A DNA stretch of 5,856 nt from Dehalococcoidales bacterium. GTDB lineage: Bacteria > Chloroflexota > Dehalococcoidia > Dehalococcoidales > UBA5760. Positions within the stretch are counted from its first letter, which is position 1; the number at the start of each line of letters is the position of its first letter. The notes under the pieces are model-generated. The model was not told where the DNA came from. It searched no databases and worked only from the letters and a program-made list of their open reading frames with translations. A program made the translations under genes and the position numbers. This document shows, piece by piece, positions 1-3,737 of this stretch. The stretch is taken from contig JAQTTS010000142.1 of NCBI GenBank assembly GCA_028710655.1, positions 1-5,856 on the forward strand, written 5' to 3'.

Positions 1-6
1 CCTTTC

Positions 7-123
7 TTATTGGTCCACTATCTGATTCAGCCTGTGGCATATCTTCGAATCGAGCCCGTCCAGCTCGTCGTCCTCGAACTGGAGGTAGGGCATCGCCTGG
101 AGGATCGCTTCCGACCTTATCAC
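7..123 (-). CDS. Small acidic hypothetical protein (38 aa, GTG start)
   Basis: I do not recognise this protein. From the GTG at 123 it reads a 38-residue acidic peptide (VIRSEAILQAMPYLQF, then an acidic stretch and a short helical tail) ending at TAA. A purine-rich GAGGGG lies about six bases before the GTG, which is why I chose it; the same frame stays open upstream to about 198 but has no ATG, GTG or TTG there. That upstream stretch still reads like protein (ISKVIKGKNELGSEGA), so the true gene may be longer and damaged. It is the last gene seen in the leftward cluster, 93 bases beyond the 81-aa gene. Coding is likely; start and integrity are uncertain. Confidence 0.45.
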   Translation of the reverse strand: MIRSEAILQAMPYLQFEDDELDGLDSKICHRLNQIVDQ

Positions 124-216
124 GATAGCCCCCTCGGATCCTAGCTCGTTCTTCCCCTTGATTACCTTACTTATTTCGAGAGGATGTCTATCACCTGTTC
201 AATAGGGGCCGGGGCA

Positions 217-462
217 TCAGGGGGCCTCCTCTCGCGTCTTGTAGTAGACGATCTCTGCGATGGCGTTGCTTCCATCGTCCCCGGTACCAGGCTCCCCGGC
301 ATCCTCCTCATTCTGCCAGACAAGGATGCGGAACCTCTCCCCGTAGATATCCTCTTCCCGCTCACCGTAGACAGCGTTGGGGTATTCTTGATCCAGAATC
401 CGTCTGGCGTCCTCCTCGTCATTAACCCATTCCGTTTCGCCATTCGCATACTCAATTATCAT
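217..462 (-). CDS. Small acidic hypothetical protein (81 aa)
   Basis: This is a highly acidic 81-residue protein that begins MIIEYANGETEWV, continues with an Asp/Glu-rich helix (about residues 14-24), then a strand with the core FRILVWQNEEDA (about 44-55), a Gly/Asp linker, and a final strand AIAEIVYY (67-74). The alternating strands suggest a small alpha/beta fold. No membrane segment or signal peptide is seen. The start follows the stop of the upstream 92-aa gene by six bases, and a GAGGAG ribosome-binding site lies at the end of that gene, so the two are probably co-translated. Proteins of this size and style are common in archaeal and bacterial mobile elements, but I cannot name a family. 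Confidence 0.7.
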   Translation of the reverse strand: MIIEYANGETEWVNDEEDARRILDQEYPNAVYGEREEDIYGERFRILVWQNEEDAGEPGTGDDGSNAIAEIVYYKTREEAP

Positions 463-468
463 CTTCTC

Positions 469-747
469 TCATCTCCTCGATAATTGCCAGAACCATGCGT
501 CTTCGAGAAGACGATCTACGTCTTCTTTGGTTCCTTTGCCCGCTTCGGGAATATCCCGGCCAACTGCCTCCTTATATGCAGATGAGCCGATTGACCCGAT
601 CCGGTCGGTATGACCGGATCGGAGTTCCCCCCGATCCACAGCAGAGTATATGATCTCTGCATTTGGAACATCTCTACGCAATGCTTGATCCGGGAACGCT
701 ATCCAATCCCCGGTCAAATTCACCAAGACACTCATTATCATTACCAT
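469..747 (-). CDS. Hypothetical protein (92 aa)
   Basis: Unrecognised protein of about 92 residues. The N-terminus is hydrophobic and Met-rich (MVMIMSVLVNLTGDWIAF), the middle is mixed, and the C-terminus is a charged helix ending DRLLEDAWFWQL. Four in-frame ATGs occur within 24 bases (756, 747, 741, 735). I chose 747 because GAGGAG then sits nine bases upstream; the 756 ATG directly abuts that site and would have no spacing. The hydrophobic start is too short for a confident membrane segment. The gene follows the 113-aa gene by about 30 bases and precedes the 81-aa gene by six, so it is an operon member. The codons for about residues 42-50 contain a perfect 10-bp inverted repeat, listed separately. 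Confidence 0.65.
   Translation of the reverse strand: MVMIMSVLVNLTGDWIAFPDQALRRDVPNAEIIYSAVDRGELRSGHTDRIGSIGSSAYKEAVGRDIPEAGKGTKEDVDRLLEDAWFWQLSRR
596..622. repeat. Perfect 10-bp inverted repeat inside the 92-aa gene
   Basis: CCGATCCGGT (596-605) and ACCGGATCGG (613-622) are exact reverse complements around a seven-base spacer. It lies within coding sequence. It could be an operator, a modification-sensitive site cluster or a chance palindrome. Confidence 0.6.
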
Positions 748-776
748 CTTCTTCATCTCCTCGCAGTTGGTTCAAT

Positions 777-1118
777 CTATAGGACGGTCAACTCTCTCTT
801 CACGCGACGGACCTCTGTCGCGTGTTCTGTTCTCTTTGCTTGATAACGAGCGTATCCATAGTAGGACCCCTGTACTCTTGGCCCGAATCGTGTCAGCTTA
901 CGATTCCACACCCAGTTTTCAACCCACAAATGACCATCTTTCAGCATTACCGTTCGATGGCCGTTGTCGTCTTTTGCTTGGAGACATATGTAGTCCCTGG
1001 AGATTTGTTCATTGGATCTGGCATATCTGGTTACGTATGCCAGATTCTTTTCTACTTTGGTTACCTCGAACCAGGTATGGTTCGGAGCACCTGAATCGAA
1101 GATGTTGAGCTGGTACAT
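777..1118 (-). CDS. Hypothetical protein (113 aa)
   Basis: Unrecognised 113-residue basic protein rich in aromatic residues. It opens MYQLNIFDSGAPNHTWFEV, then VEKNLAYVTRYARS, a likely strand pair around YICLQAKDDNGHRTVML (about 44-60), and a Trp-rich part (HLWVENWVWNRKLTRF, about 63-78); the end is strongly basic (KRTEHATEVRRVKREL). This composition suggests a beta-rich nucleic-acid or protein-binding domain, but that is inference only. GGGGTGA lies four bases before the ATG, a good archaeal ribosome-binding site. It is separated from the 125-aa gene upstream by the Y-shaped structure at 1161-1236, so it may depend on read-through of that structure or on its own promoter; I see no convincing TATA box. 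Confidence 0.7.
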   Translation of the reverse strand: MYQLNIFDSGAPNHTWFEVTKVEKNLAYVTRYARSNEQISRDYICLQAKDDNGHRTVMLKDGHLWVENWVWNRKLTRFGPRVQGSYYGYARYQAKRTEHATEVRRVKRELTVL

Positions 1119-1147
1119 TTGGTCACCCCTTTCCGTTTTGAACTATT

Positions 1148-1160
1148 TTCTATGTTAGAA
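1148..1160. repeat. Short palindrome next to the Y-shaped structure
   Basis: TTCTA TGT TAGAA forms a five-base inverted repeat that directly abuts the outer arm of the structure at 1161. It lies upstream of the 113-aa gene and could be an operator or an edge of the larger element. Confidence 0.3.
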
Positions 1161-1236
1161 GTCACGCAACTTAATGCCGTCGCCGCGCCGCAGCGCGGGA
1201 AGCCCTTTAGGGCCGACGGCTTTAAGTTTGCGTGAC
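1161..1236. other. Y-shaped (three-way) palindromic structure, 76 nt
   Basis: The outer arms 1161-1182 and 1214-1236 pair over 22 positions, interrupted only by one bulged base in the right arm and one T-T mismatch. Between them sit two exact hairpins: CCGCGC-CGCA-GCGCGG (1183-1198) and GCCC-TTTA-GGGC (1202-1213), separated by GAA. The two inner hairpins fill the interior completely, giving a cloverleaf-like three-way junction. The element lies in the 130-base gap between two minus-strand genes. It could be a structured RNA, a folded single-strand DNA site (recombination, replication or transposition) or an mRNA processing element. It is not a tRNA: there is no anticodon arm or T loop. The structure is clear; the function is not known. 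Confidence 0.7.
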
Positions 1237-1242
1237 GGGAGT

Positions 1243-1260
1243 GGGGGATCACAGTCCCCC
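1243..1260. repeat. Hairpin overlapping the stop codon of the 125-aa gene
   Basis: GGGGGA (1243-1248) and TCCCCC (1255-1260) pair perfectly around a six-base loop that contains the TGA stop of the minus-strand gene. No T-run follows on either strand, so a classical terminator is unlikely; it may protect the mRNA 3' end or belong to the adjoining structured element. Confidence 0.5.
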
Positions 1261-1626
1261 TAAAGTCGTCGACACCGTAACACCATGCTGGTTTGTCCAT
1301 CGAACCGTCGATTTCGGTTCGAAGTCCGGATCATCGCTGTACGTTTCGTACGTGGCCCAGTAATCGTTGTTTCCGAGGACGTGTTCGACGTCCCGGTCTG
1401 TCAGGAGCCGCTCATCGAACGGCTTCCGGTTCCGGAGTAGCATGCGCTCCGTGCGGGTGAGCTTATCCGGCATATGGTTGCCGAGAGGCGGCTGCCAGCC
1501 CAGCGCTCGGCCACGACGGACGATCTTGTCGCTGTCCGCGGCGGCGATGACCTCGTCGACGCTTATGCTCATGTACTCCGCCACAGCTGCTGCGCAGCCG
1601 GAAACAACCCATTCTGCATATTTCAT
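1249..1626 (-). CDS. Hypothetical protein (125 aa) bracketed by structured elements
   Basis: Unrecognised 125-residue protein. The N-terminal third is helical and Ala-rich (CAAAVAEYMSISVDEVIAAA, residues 11-30, then a basic KIVRRGRALGW), which could be a small helix-turn-helix-like DNA-binding unit. The middle is charged and basic (LTRTERMLLRNRKPFDERLL, about 56-75), and the C-terminal part has an aromatic/acidic patch (YWATYETYSDDPDFEP) followed by strands. The start is well supported: GAGGTGA lies six bases before the ATG. By eye its base composition is more GC-rich than its neighbours. It is flanked on both sides by the long imperfect palindromes at 1161-1236 and 1664-1773, as if it were a cassette. 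Function unknown. Confidence 0.75.
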   Translation of the reverse strand: MKYAEWVVSGCAAAVAEYMSISVDEVIAAADSDKIVRRGRALGWQPPLGNHMPDKLTRTERMLLRNRKPFDERLLTDRDVEHVLGNNDYWATYETYSDDPDFEPKSTVRWTNQHGVTVSTTLGGL

Positions 1627-1632
1627 TTTATC

Positions 1633-1639
1633 TCACCTC
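1633..1639 (-). promoter_or_regulatory. Ribosome binding site of the 125-aa gene
   Basis: On the minus strand this reads GAGGTGA, a near-perfect match to the archaeal 16S rRNA tail, six bases before the ATG at 1626. It fixes that start. Confidence 0.75.
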
Positions 1640-1663
1640 TTCCTATCAAACGTCGCTCCGACG

Positions 1664-1773
1664 CTTGCACGCTCCTTTACGTTGCTAAGGCCCGCCGAAA
1701 ATGGTGTCGGCCGGGGTCCCCCGCAGGGGTGGCCGACACCTTTTTCGAGCGGGACTGAAAATGCGTGTGCAAG
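1664..1773. other. Long imperfect palindrome with inner CGCA-loop hairpin
   Basis: The core arms 1691-1712 and 1731-1753 pair over 22 positions with a single bulged base in the right arm and a single T-T mismatch. The 18-base interior contains CCCC-CGCA-GGGG (1718-1729). An outer helix, CTTGCACGC (1664-1672) against GTGTGCAAG (1765-1773) with one G-T wobble, extends it. The core resembles a bidirectional terminator (AAAA before, TTTTT after the stem at 1741-1745), but it lies between divergent genes where no terminator is needed. Its architecture matches the structure at 1161-1236: equal arm lengths, one bulge, one T-T mismatch, GC-rich inner hairpin with CGCA loop. It may be a structured RNA or a folded-DNA recombination or replication site. 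Confidence 0.65.
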
Positions 1774-1805
1774 AGAGAGCGCATTGATTAGGCACGCGCG
1801 GTGGG

Positions 1806-1821
1806 CCCCGCCGCAGCGGGG
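1806..1821. repeat. GC-rich hairpin with CGCA loop
   Basis: CCCCGC-CGCA-GCGGGG is an exact six-base-pair hairpin, possibly extended by GGT (1800-1802) with ACC (1824-1826). It is the third hairpin with the same CGCA tetraloop within 650 bases, lying upstream of the AbrB-like gene. It could be part of that gene's 5' leader, or a shortened relative of the two larger structures. Confidence 0.5.
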
Positions 1822-1872
1822 GGACCGAGCGGGCCGATGGAAATATGTACTCTAAGTCCAGTGTTTGGTTAC

Positions 1873-2040
1873 ATGCAGGTCCAACTTGGAGTCAGATCAG
1901 TGTACGTTGGGTCGAGCTCGTCACGGGTCACGTCGCTACCTAAAGCATGGTGCGAGACTATTGGCGCCAAGAAAGGTGACAAGGTGCGGTTCGTGATGAG
2001 AGAAGACGGTGTACTCGAGGTGACGAAAGATGGAATTTGA
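1873..2040 (+). CDS. AbrB/SpoVT-type DNA-binding protein (55 aa)
   Basis: A 55-residue protein with the swapped-hairpin signature: strand VRSVYVGSSSSRVTSLPKAW (7-26), short helix, then IGAKKGDKVRFVMREDGVLEV (30-50). This closely follows the AbrB/MazE/SpoVT pattern (S-x-R-V-T-LPK, GxKKGDKV), known for dimeric DNA-binding transcription factors and antitoxins. I chose the ATG at 1873 because the domain begins immediately after it; an in-frame ATG at 1837 and GTG at 1801 would add residues encoded by GC-rich hairpin sequence. No clear ribosome-binding site precedes 1873, and a weak AAATATGTA lies about 28 bases upstream, so it may be leaderless. Its stop overlaps the next gene by 11 bases. There is no recognisable toxin beside it. 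Confidence 0.8.
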   Translation: MQVQLGVRSVYVGSSSSRVTSLPKAWCETIGAKKGDKVRFVMREDGVLEVTKDGI

Positions 2041-2242
2041 CAAGGCGAAAATAGACTCGATACGACACGAGATCGAGGAACTCGAACGCGAACGGGCCTC
2101 CGTGCTGAAACGGATCGAGACCAAAAATGCTGAGCTGAATGTGGCTATCAGGACGTTTAATGCGATGCAGGGGACCAAGTTGCCTCTGGCTACCAGTAGG
2201 ATGGGGGTTTGGGAGAAGTTGGAGATGGCTAAGAGGAAGTAG
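2030..2242 (+). CDS. Coiled-coil hypothetical protein (70 aa)
   Basis: A 70-residue protein, nearly all charged helix for its first 45 residues (IDSIRHEIEELERERASVLK then RIETKNAELNVAI), with hydrophobic residues at heptad-like spacing; a short basic tail follows. A coiled coil and dimerisation are likely; function is unknown. GAGGTGA lies six bases before the ATG, and the start overlaps the end of the AbrB-like gene by 11 bases, so the two are translationally coupled and could act together, for example as regulator and oligomerisation partner. A similar small coiled-coil protein is encoded on the other strand at 2518-2694. Confidence 0.75.
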   Translation: MEFDKAKIDSIRHEIEELERERASVLKRIETKNAELNVAIRTFNAMQGTKLPLATSRMGVWEKLEMAKRK

Positions 2243-2245
2243 CAT

Positions 2246-2262
2246 CTCCTTCTTTCATTTTG
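2246..2262 (+). terminator. Pyrimidine/T-rich stretch after the AbrB operon
   Basis: Immediately after the coiled-coil gene the plus strand reads TCTCCTTCTTTCATTTTG. Archaeal RNA polymerase terminates at T-rich tracts in the coding strand without needing a hairpin, so this is a plausible terminator, though the T-runs are short. Confidence 0.35.
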
Positions 2263-2307
2263 TTACAACACTTTATTACGTTGTCGAGGGGCTGTGCATA
2301 TTGTAAA

Positions 2308-2361
2308 CTACCCCGCCCTGAAGGACGGGGCTTTCTGTAGCCCTGGAATCTTTTCTGCCAT
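2308..2361 (-). pseudogene. tnpB: TnpB C-terminal fragment (IS200/IS605, IS1341-like)
   Basis: The minus strand encodes MAEKIPGLQKAPSFRAG followed by TAG. From memory, tails of the form KIPGLQ-E/K-APSFRAG are characteristic of TnpB proteins of IS1341-type elements, where the last codons overlap the 3' end of the guide RNA (reRNA/omega RNA). The rest of TnpB, including its RuvC catalytic domain, is absent: upstream on this strand lies the zinc-ribbon gene in a different frame. The frame stays open upstream into about 2400 without recognisable TnpB sequence. It is therefore a remnant or a non-autonomous derivative, not a working nuclease gene. Confidence 0.65.
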
Positions 2362-2391
2362 AGTTAAGCAGAACAACCCCGGACCTCCGGG
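2311..2391 (-). ncRNA. Putative remnant of an IS200/IS605 right end / omega RNA scaffold
   Basis: Three hairpins lie in a row. The terminal one, CCCCGTCC-TTCA-GGGCGGGG on the minus strand (2311-2330), is the familiar IS605-family right-end hairpin. On the minus strand its one non-Watson-Crick pair is a G-U wobble; on the plus strand it would be a C-A mismatch, so the structure is expressed as minus-strand RNA or was selected as such. The others are TTCTGC/GCAGAA (2353-2373) and CCCGG/CCGGG (2378-2391). The element edge is probably near 2301-2306. Whether any RNA is still made is unknown. Confidence 0.5.
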
Positions 2392-2525
2392 CTGCCACGA
2401 AGTTGAACCTCATTTTCGATCACCTTCTCGTAGCATGATTCGCAATATAGCATACCATAATAGGAGGCCATATCCTCCAACGGGAACTCGCCTCCGCATT
2501 TGGCGCAAGTGTGGATATTAGCCAT
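2364..2525 (-). CDS. Small zinc-ribbon protein (53 aa)
   Basis: A 53-residue protein with two CxxC knuckles, CAKC (7-10) and CESC (28-31), separated by 17 residues containing SYYGMLYC; this is a classic zinc ribbon/treble-clef arrangement (MANIHTCAKCGGEFPLED at the start). It probably binds one zinc and acts in protein or nucleic-acid binding. AAGGTG lies five bases before the ATG. The start overlaps the end of the 58-aa coiled-coil gene by eight bases, so translation is coupled. The last residues (about SPEVRGCSA) are encoded by a hairpin that appears to belong to the adjoining tnpB remnant, so the native C-terminus may have been replaced. It is the last gene of the seven-gene leftward operon. 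Confidence 0.75.
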   Translation of the reverse strand: MANIHTCAKCGGEFPLEDMASYYGMLYCESCYEKVIENEVQLRGSPEVRGCSA

Positions 2526-2694
2526 CTAGCACCTTCTCCAACGAGTCTATTTGATCGCTCAATACCGATCTCTTCATGATCAGATTTGCGTTCTCTTCCA
2601 GCCACGTCTGACGGCTCATCTCAAGCTGAGTATCAAGTTTGAAGTACTCGTCGCGGAGATCCGCCAGCTTTCGGATGTCATCTTCTAGGGTCAT
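2518..2694 (-). CDS. Coiled-coil hypothetical protein (58 aa)
   Basis: This 58-residue protein is almost entirely helix (MTLEDDIRKLADLRDEYFKL, a middle part around TWLEENANLIM, and a last segment SVLSDQIDSLEKVL), with leucine and isoleucine spaced as in a coiled coil. No catalytic motif is present. GGAGG lies eight bases before the ATG, which itself is only three bases after the stop of the upstream Cys-rich gene; the C-terminal codons overlap the zinc-ribbon start in the pattern CTAGATGGCTAA. The tight coupling makes it a convincing gene despite its length. It resembles in size and composition the plus-strand coiled-coil protein at 2030-2242, though I see no clear sequence identity. Confidence 0.75.
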   Translation of the reverse strand: MTLEDDIRKLADLRDEYFKLDTQLEMSRQTWLEENANLIMKRSVLSDQIDSLEKVLDG

Positions 2695-2697
2695 CTT

Positions 2698-2901
2698 TCA
2701 GTCCTCCCTCATCATACCGCAATATCCATTGGTCTTCGAGAATCGTTTTTCTGGAGGATCACTTGATTTATATCCAGGGAGGTGATATGGTATCCAGCAC
2801 TGGCATTCTACCTGGCATGGAACGAATGATGGACCCATTGGCCCGGCAGTGAAGGGCCGGGACATAAACGGGCAAATTCTCCCACTCGCATCGTCAGTCA
2901 T
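2698..2901 (-). CDS. Small Cys-rich, probably zinc-binding protein (67 aa)
   Basis: A 67-residue protein with cysteines at about 10, 29, 33, 35 and 61 in the order CPFMSRP ... PCQVECQCW ... GYCGM. Short proteins with a CPFMS opening, a central C-x3-C followed by an aromatic residue, and a late GYCG are frequent in archaeal and phage accessory regions and are thought to bind metal; the function is not known. The ATG at 2901 has AGGAG ten bases upstream; an in-frame TTG at 2907 overlaps the stop of the 37-aa gene by four bases (TTGA) and could be the coupled start instead. The stop is three bases before the next gene. It is an operon member. Confidence 0.7.
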   Translation of the reverse strand: MTDDASGRICPFMSRPFTAGPMGPSFVPCQVECQCWIPYHLPGYKSSDPPEKRFSKTNGYCGMMRED

Positions 2902-2903
2902 GC

Positions 2904-3017
2904 TCAAATCGCTCCTATAGCCCTCAGAATCGAGGTTTGTCTCGCGGCCCTTCTCACAGACCGTTCGGCGGCTTTTTCGCGCCTAGAACGTGCTCTGTGC
3001 ATCTTCCCGGCACCCAT
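2904..3017 (-). CDS. Very small basic protein (37 aa)
   Basis: A 37-residue, strongly basic peptide (MGAGKMHRARSRREKAAERS, then VRRAARQTSILRAIGAI) with eleven Arg or Lys residues. The ATG follows the stop of the 124-aa gene with no gap (TGAATG), GGAG lies about nine bases upstream, and its own stop overlaps the possible TTG start of the Cys-rich gene. It fills exactly the space between two operon genes, which is the main reason to believe it. It may be an RNA- or DNA-binding peptide, or a spacer cistron. I recognise no family. Confidence 0.5.
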   Translation of the reverse strand: MGAGKMHRARSRREKAAERSVRRAARQTSILRAIGAI

Positions 3018-3392
3018 TCAGGCCATCTCCAGGGAGTCTTCGGGATAATAGTAGCCATCATCCGGAGGACAGTCGTTTGGGTGATCTGTGATCACTTTAT
3101 ATCCTGGACCGTGGCTTGACGGAAGCTCCGTGATTTCGCCTACATGCCCTATCCTCGTATCCATATGTGGCATCCACAGGCGATGATTTGTTTTTCTGGC
3201 GATCCTCACGCGGTCTCCGAGCGCAAACTTGTGTTCACGGATCTCCTGGCAGTCCACCACGTAACCTGCTTTATCATGGCGCCGAATTCTAGCAGCATCT
3301 ACAGCCCGCCAGCTTGCCGTTGCTTCGACGATCTCATCGACGTGGGTGCCGTGAGCATCGATCTCGAAAGTGACTCTGTATTTTTGGGTCAT
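3018..3392 (-). CDS. Hypothetical protein with C-terminal SH3-like barrel (124 aa)
   Basis: This 124-residue protein has two parts. Residues 4-52 (YRVTFEIDAHGTHVDEIVEA, helix SWRAVDAARIRR, then AGYVVDCQEIRE) look like a small alpha/beta domain found in many mobile-element proteins of unknown role. Residues 56-124 carry FALGDRVRIARK, RIGHVGEITEL, GYKVITD and YYYPEDSLEMA, the spacing of an SH3-like/KOW-like five-strand barrel, usually a protein or nucleic-acid interaction module. I placed the start at the second copy of an 11-base tandem duplication (ATGACCCAAAA twice, 3382-3403); the in-frame ATG at 3410 and TTG at 3413 are alternatives. Stop is flush with the next ATG. Confidence 0.75.
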   Translation of the reverse strand: MTQKYRVTFEIDAHGTHVDEIVEATASWRAVDAARIRRHDKAGYVVDCQEIREHKFALGDRVRIARKTNHRLWMPHMDTRIGHVGEITELPSSHGPGYKVITDHPNDCPPDDGYYYPEDSLEMA

Positions 3393-3403
3393 TTTTGGGT
3401 CAT
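3382..3403. repeat. 11-bp tandem duplication over a start codon
   Basis: On the minus strand ATGACCCAAAA occurs twice head to tail. Both copies begin with ATG but in different frames: the second opens the 124-aa gene, while the first overlaps the stop of the previous gene (ATGA) and reads MTQK then TGA, which in turn overlaps the second ATG. Confidence 0.9.
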
Positions 3404-3573
3404 CTCTCATCAATCCGTTCGATCATGCGTTCATGTCGATACAGTTCGAGAATTAGAGATTCGCATAGATATACAAGCTCTTTGATGACTTCATCGGTGG
3501 CATACGATTTATCGCCCACCGATGCCATTTTTCGAATAGCATCGAGACTTTTTGCGGCGTCATCGAGATGCAT
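3400..3573 (-). CDS. Helical hypothetical protein (57 aa)
   Basis: A 57-residue, all-helical acidic protein: MHLDDAAKSLDAIRKMASVG, then ATDEVIKELVYLCESLILEL and a charged end YRHERMIERIDER. A two-helix hairpin is likely. Placing the start at 3573 gives GGAGG (3583-3587) nine bases upstream and a gap of one base after the ribbon-helix-helix stop; the earlier in-frame ATG at 3594 has no ribosome-binding site and would overlap that gene by 20 bases. As the second gene behind a ribbon-helix-helix protein, it occupies the place of a toxin in a toxin-antitoxin pair, but it has none of the features of RelE, PIN or Fic toxins, so I do not call it one. Confidence 0.65.
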   Translation of the reverse strand: MHLDDAAKSLDAIRKMASVGDKSYATDEVIKELVYLCESLILELYRHERMIERIDER

Positions 3574-3574
3574 T

Positions 3575-3715
3575 TCAACTTTCCTCCAATTCATGTTCTA
3601 TCGCTACCTGAATCAGGTGGCTTAAATTCCTGTACTTGCTACCATCTACGGCTTCTTTCGCCCTCTCTAACAAATCTGGAGGGAGGGAGACTGAAGCTTT
3701 AGCAACTTTTACCAT
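3575..3715 (-). CDS. Ribbon-helix-helix transcriptional regulator (46 aa)
   Basis: A 46-residue protein with the full ribbon-helix-helix pattern: DNA-contacting strand KVAKASVSLP (3-12), helix A PDLLERAKEAV (13-23), turn with DGSKYRN (24-30) and helix B LSHLIQVAIEHELEE (31-45). It belongs to the CopG/Arc/ParD-like class, dimeric repressors that insert the strand into the major groove. The start is set by length and by a TATA box 26 bases upstream (3738-3745), which places transcription initiation at the ATG: the mRNA is probably leaderless. Longer in-frame extensions run through promoter DNA and are not protein-like. It heads a seven-gene operon and faces the divergent operon at 3821, so autorepression plus control of that operon is likely. 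Confidence 0.85.
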   Translation of the reverse strand: MVKVAKASVSLPPDLLERAKEAVDGSKYRNLSHLIQVAIEHELEES

Positions 3716-3737
3716 GCCCCTTAATGGGATTCTATGG

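Noticed and set aside
1161..1236. tRNA gene, suggested by the 76-nt length and cloverleaf-like drawing
   Set aside because: The outer helix is 22 bp, only two inner arms exist and there is no anticodon or T-loop signature.
1061..1300. Minus-strand 79-codon frame across the Y-shaped structure
   Set aside because: It runs through the palindrome and out of frame with two better genes, without a ribosome-binding site.
1161..1773. Canonical integron attC sites
   Set aside because: The conserved R-box sequences (RYYYAAC and GTTRRRY) are not clearly present at the stem ends; only the general shape is similar.
1801..1872. N-terminal extension of the AbrB-like protein from GTG 1801 or ATG 1837
   Set aside because: The added residues come from a GC-rich hairpin and are not part of the AbrB fold; the domain begins right after the ATG at 1873.
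2842..2861. CCCGGC/GCCGGG hairpin in the Cys-rich gene
   Set aside because: Short, wholly coding and explained by Gly/Pro codons.
3400..3715. Classical toxin-antitoxin pair (ribbon-helix-helix plus next gene)
   Set aside because: The 57-aa partner shows no RelE, PIN, Doc or MazF motif and is embedded in a longer operon; an unusual toxin cannot be excluded.
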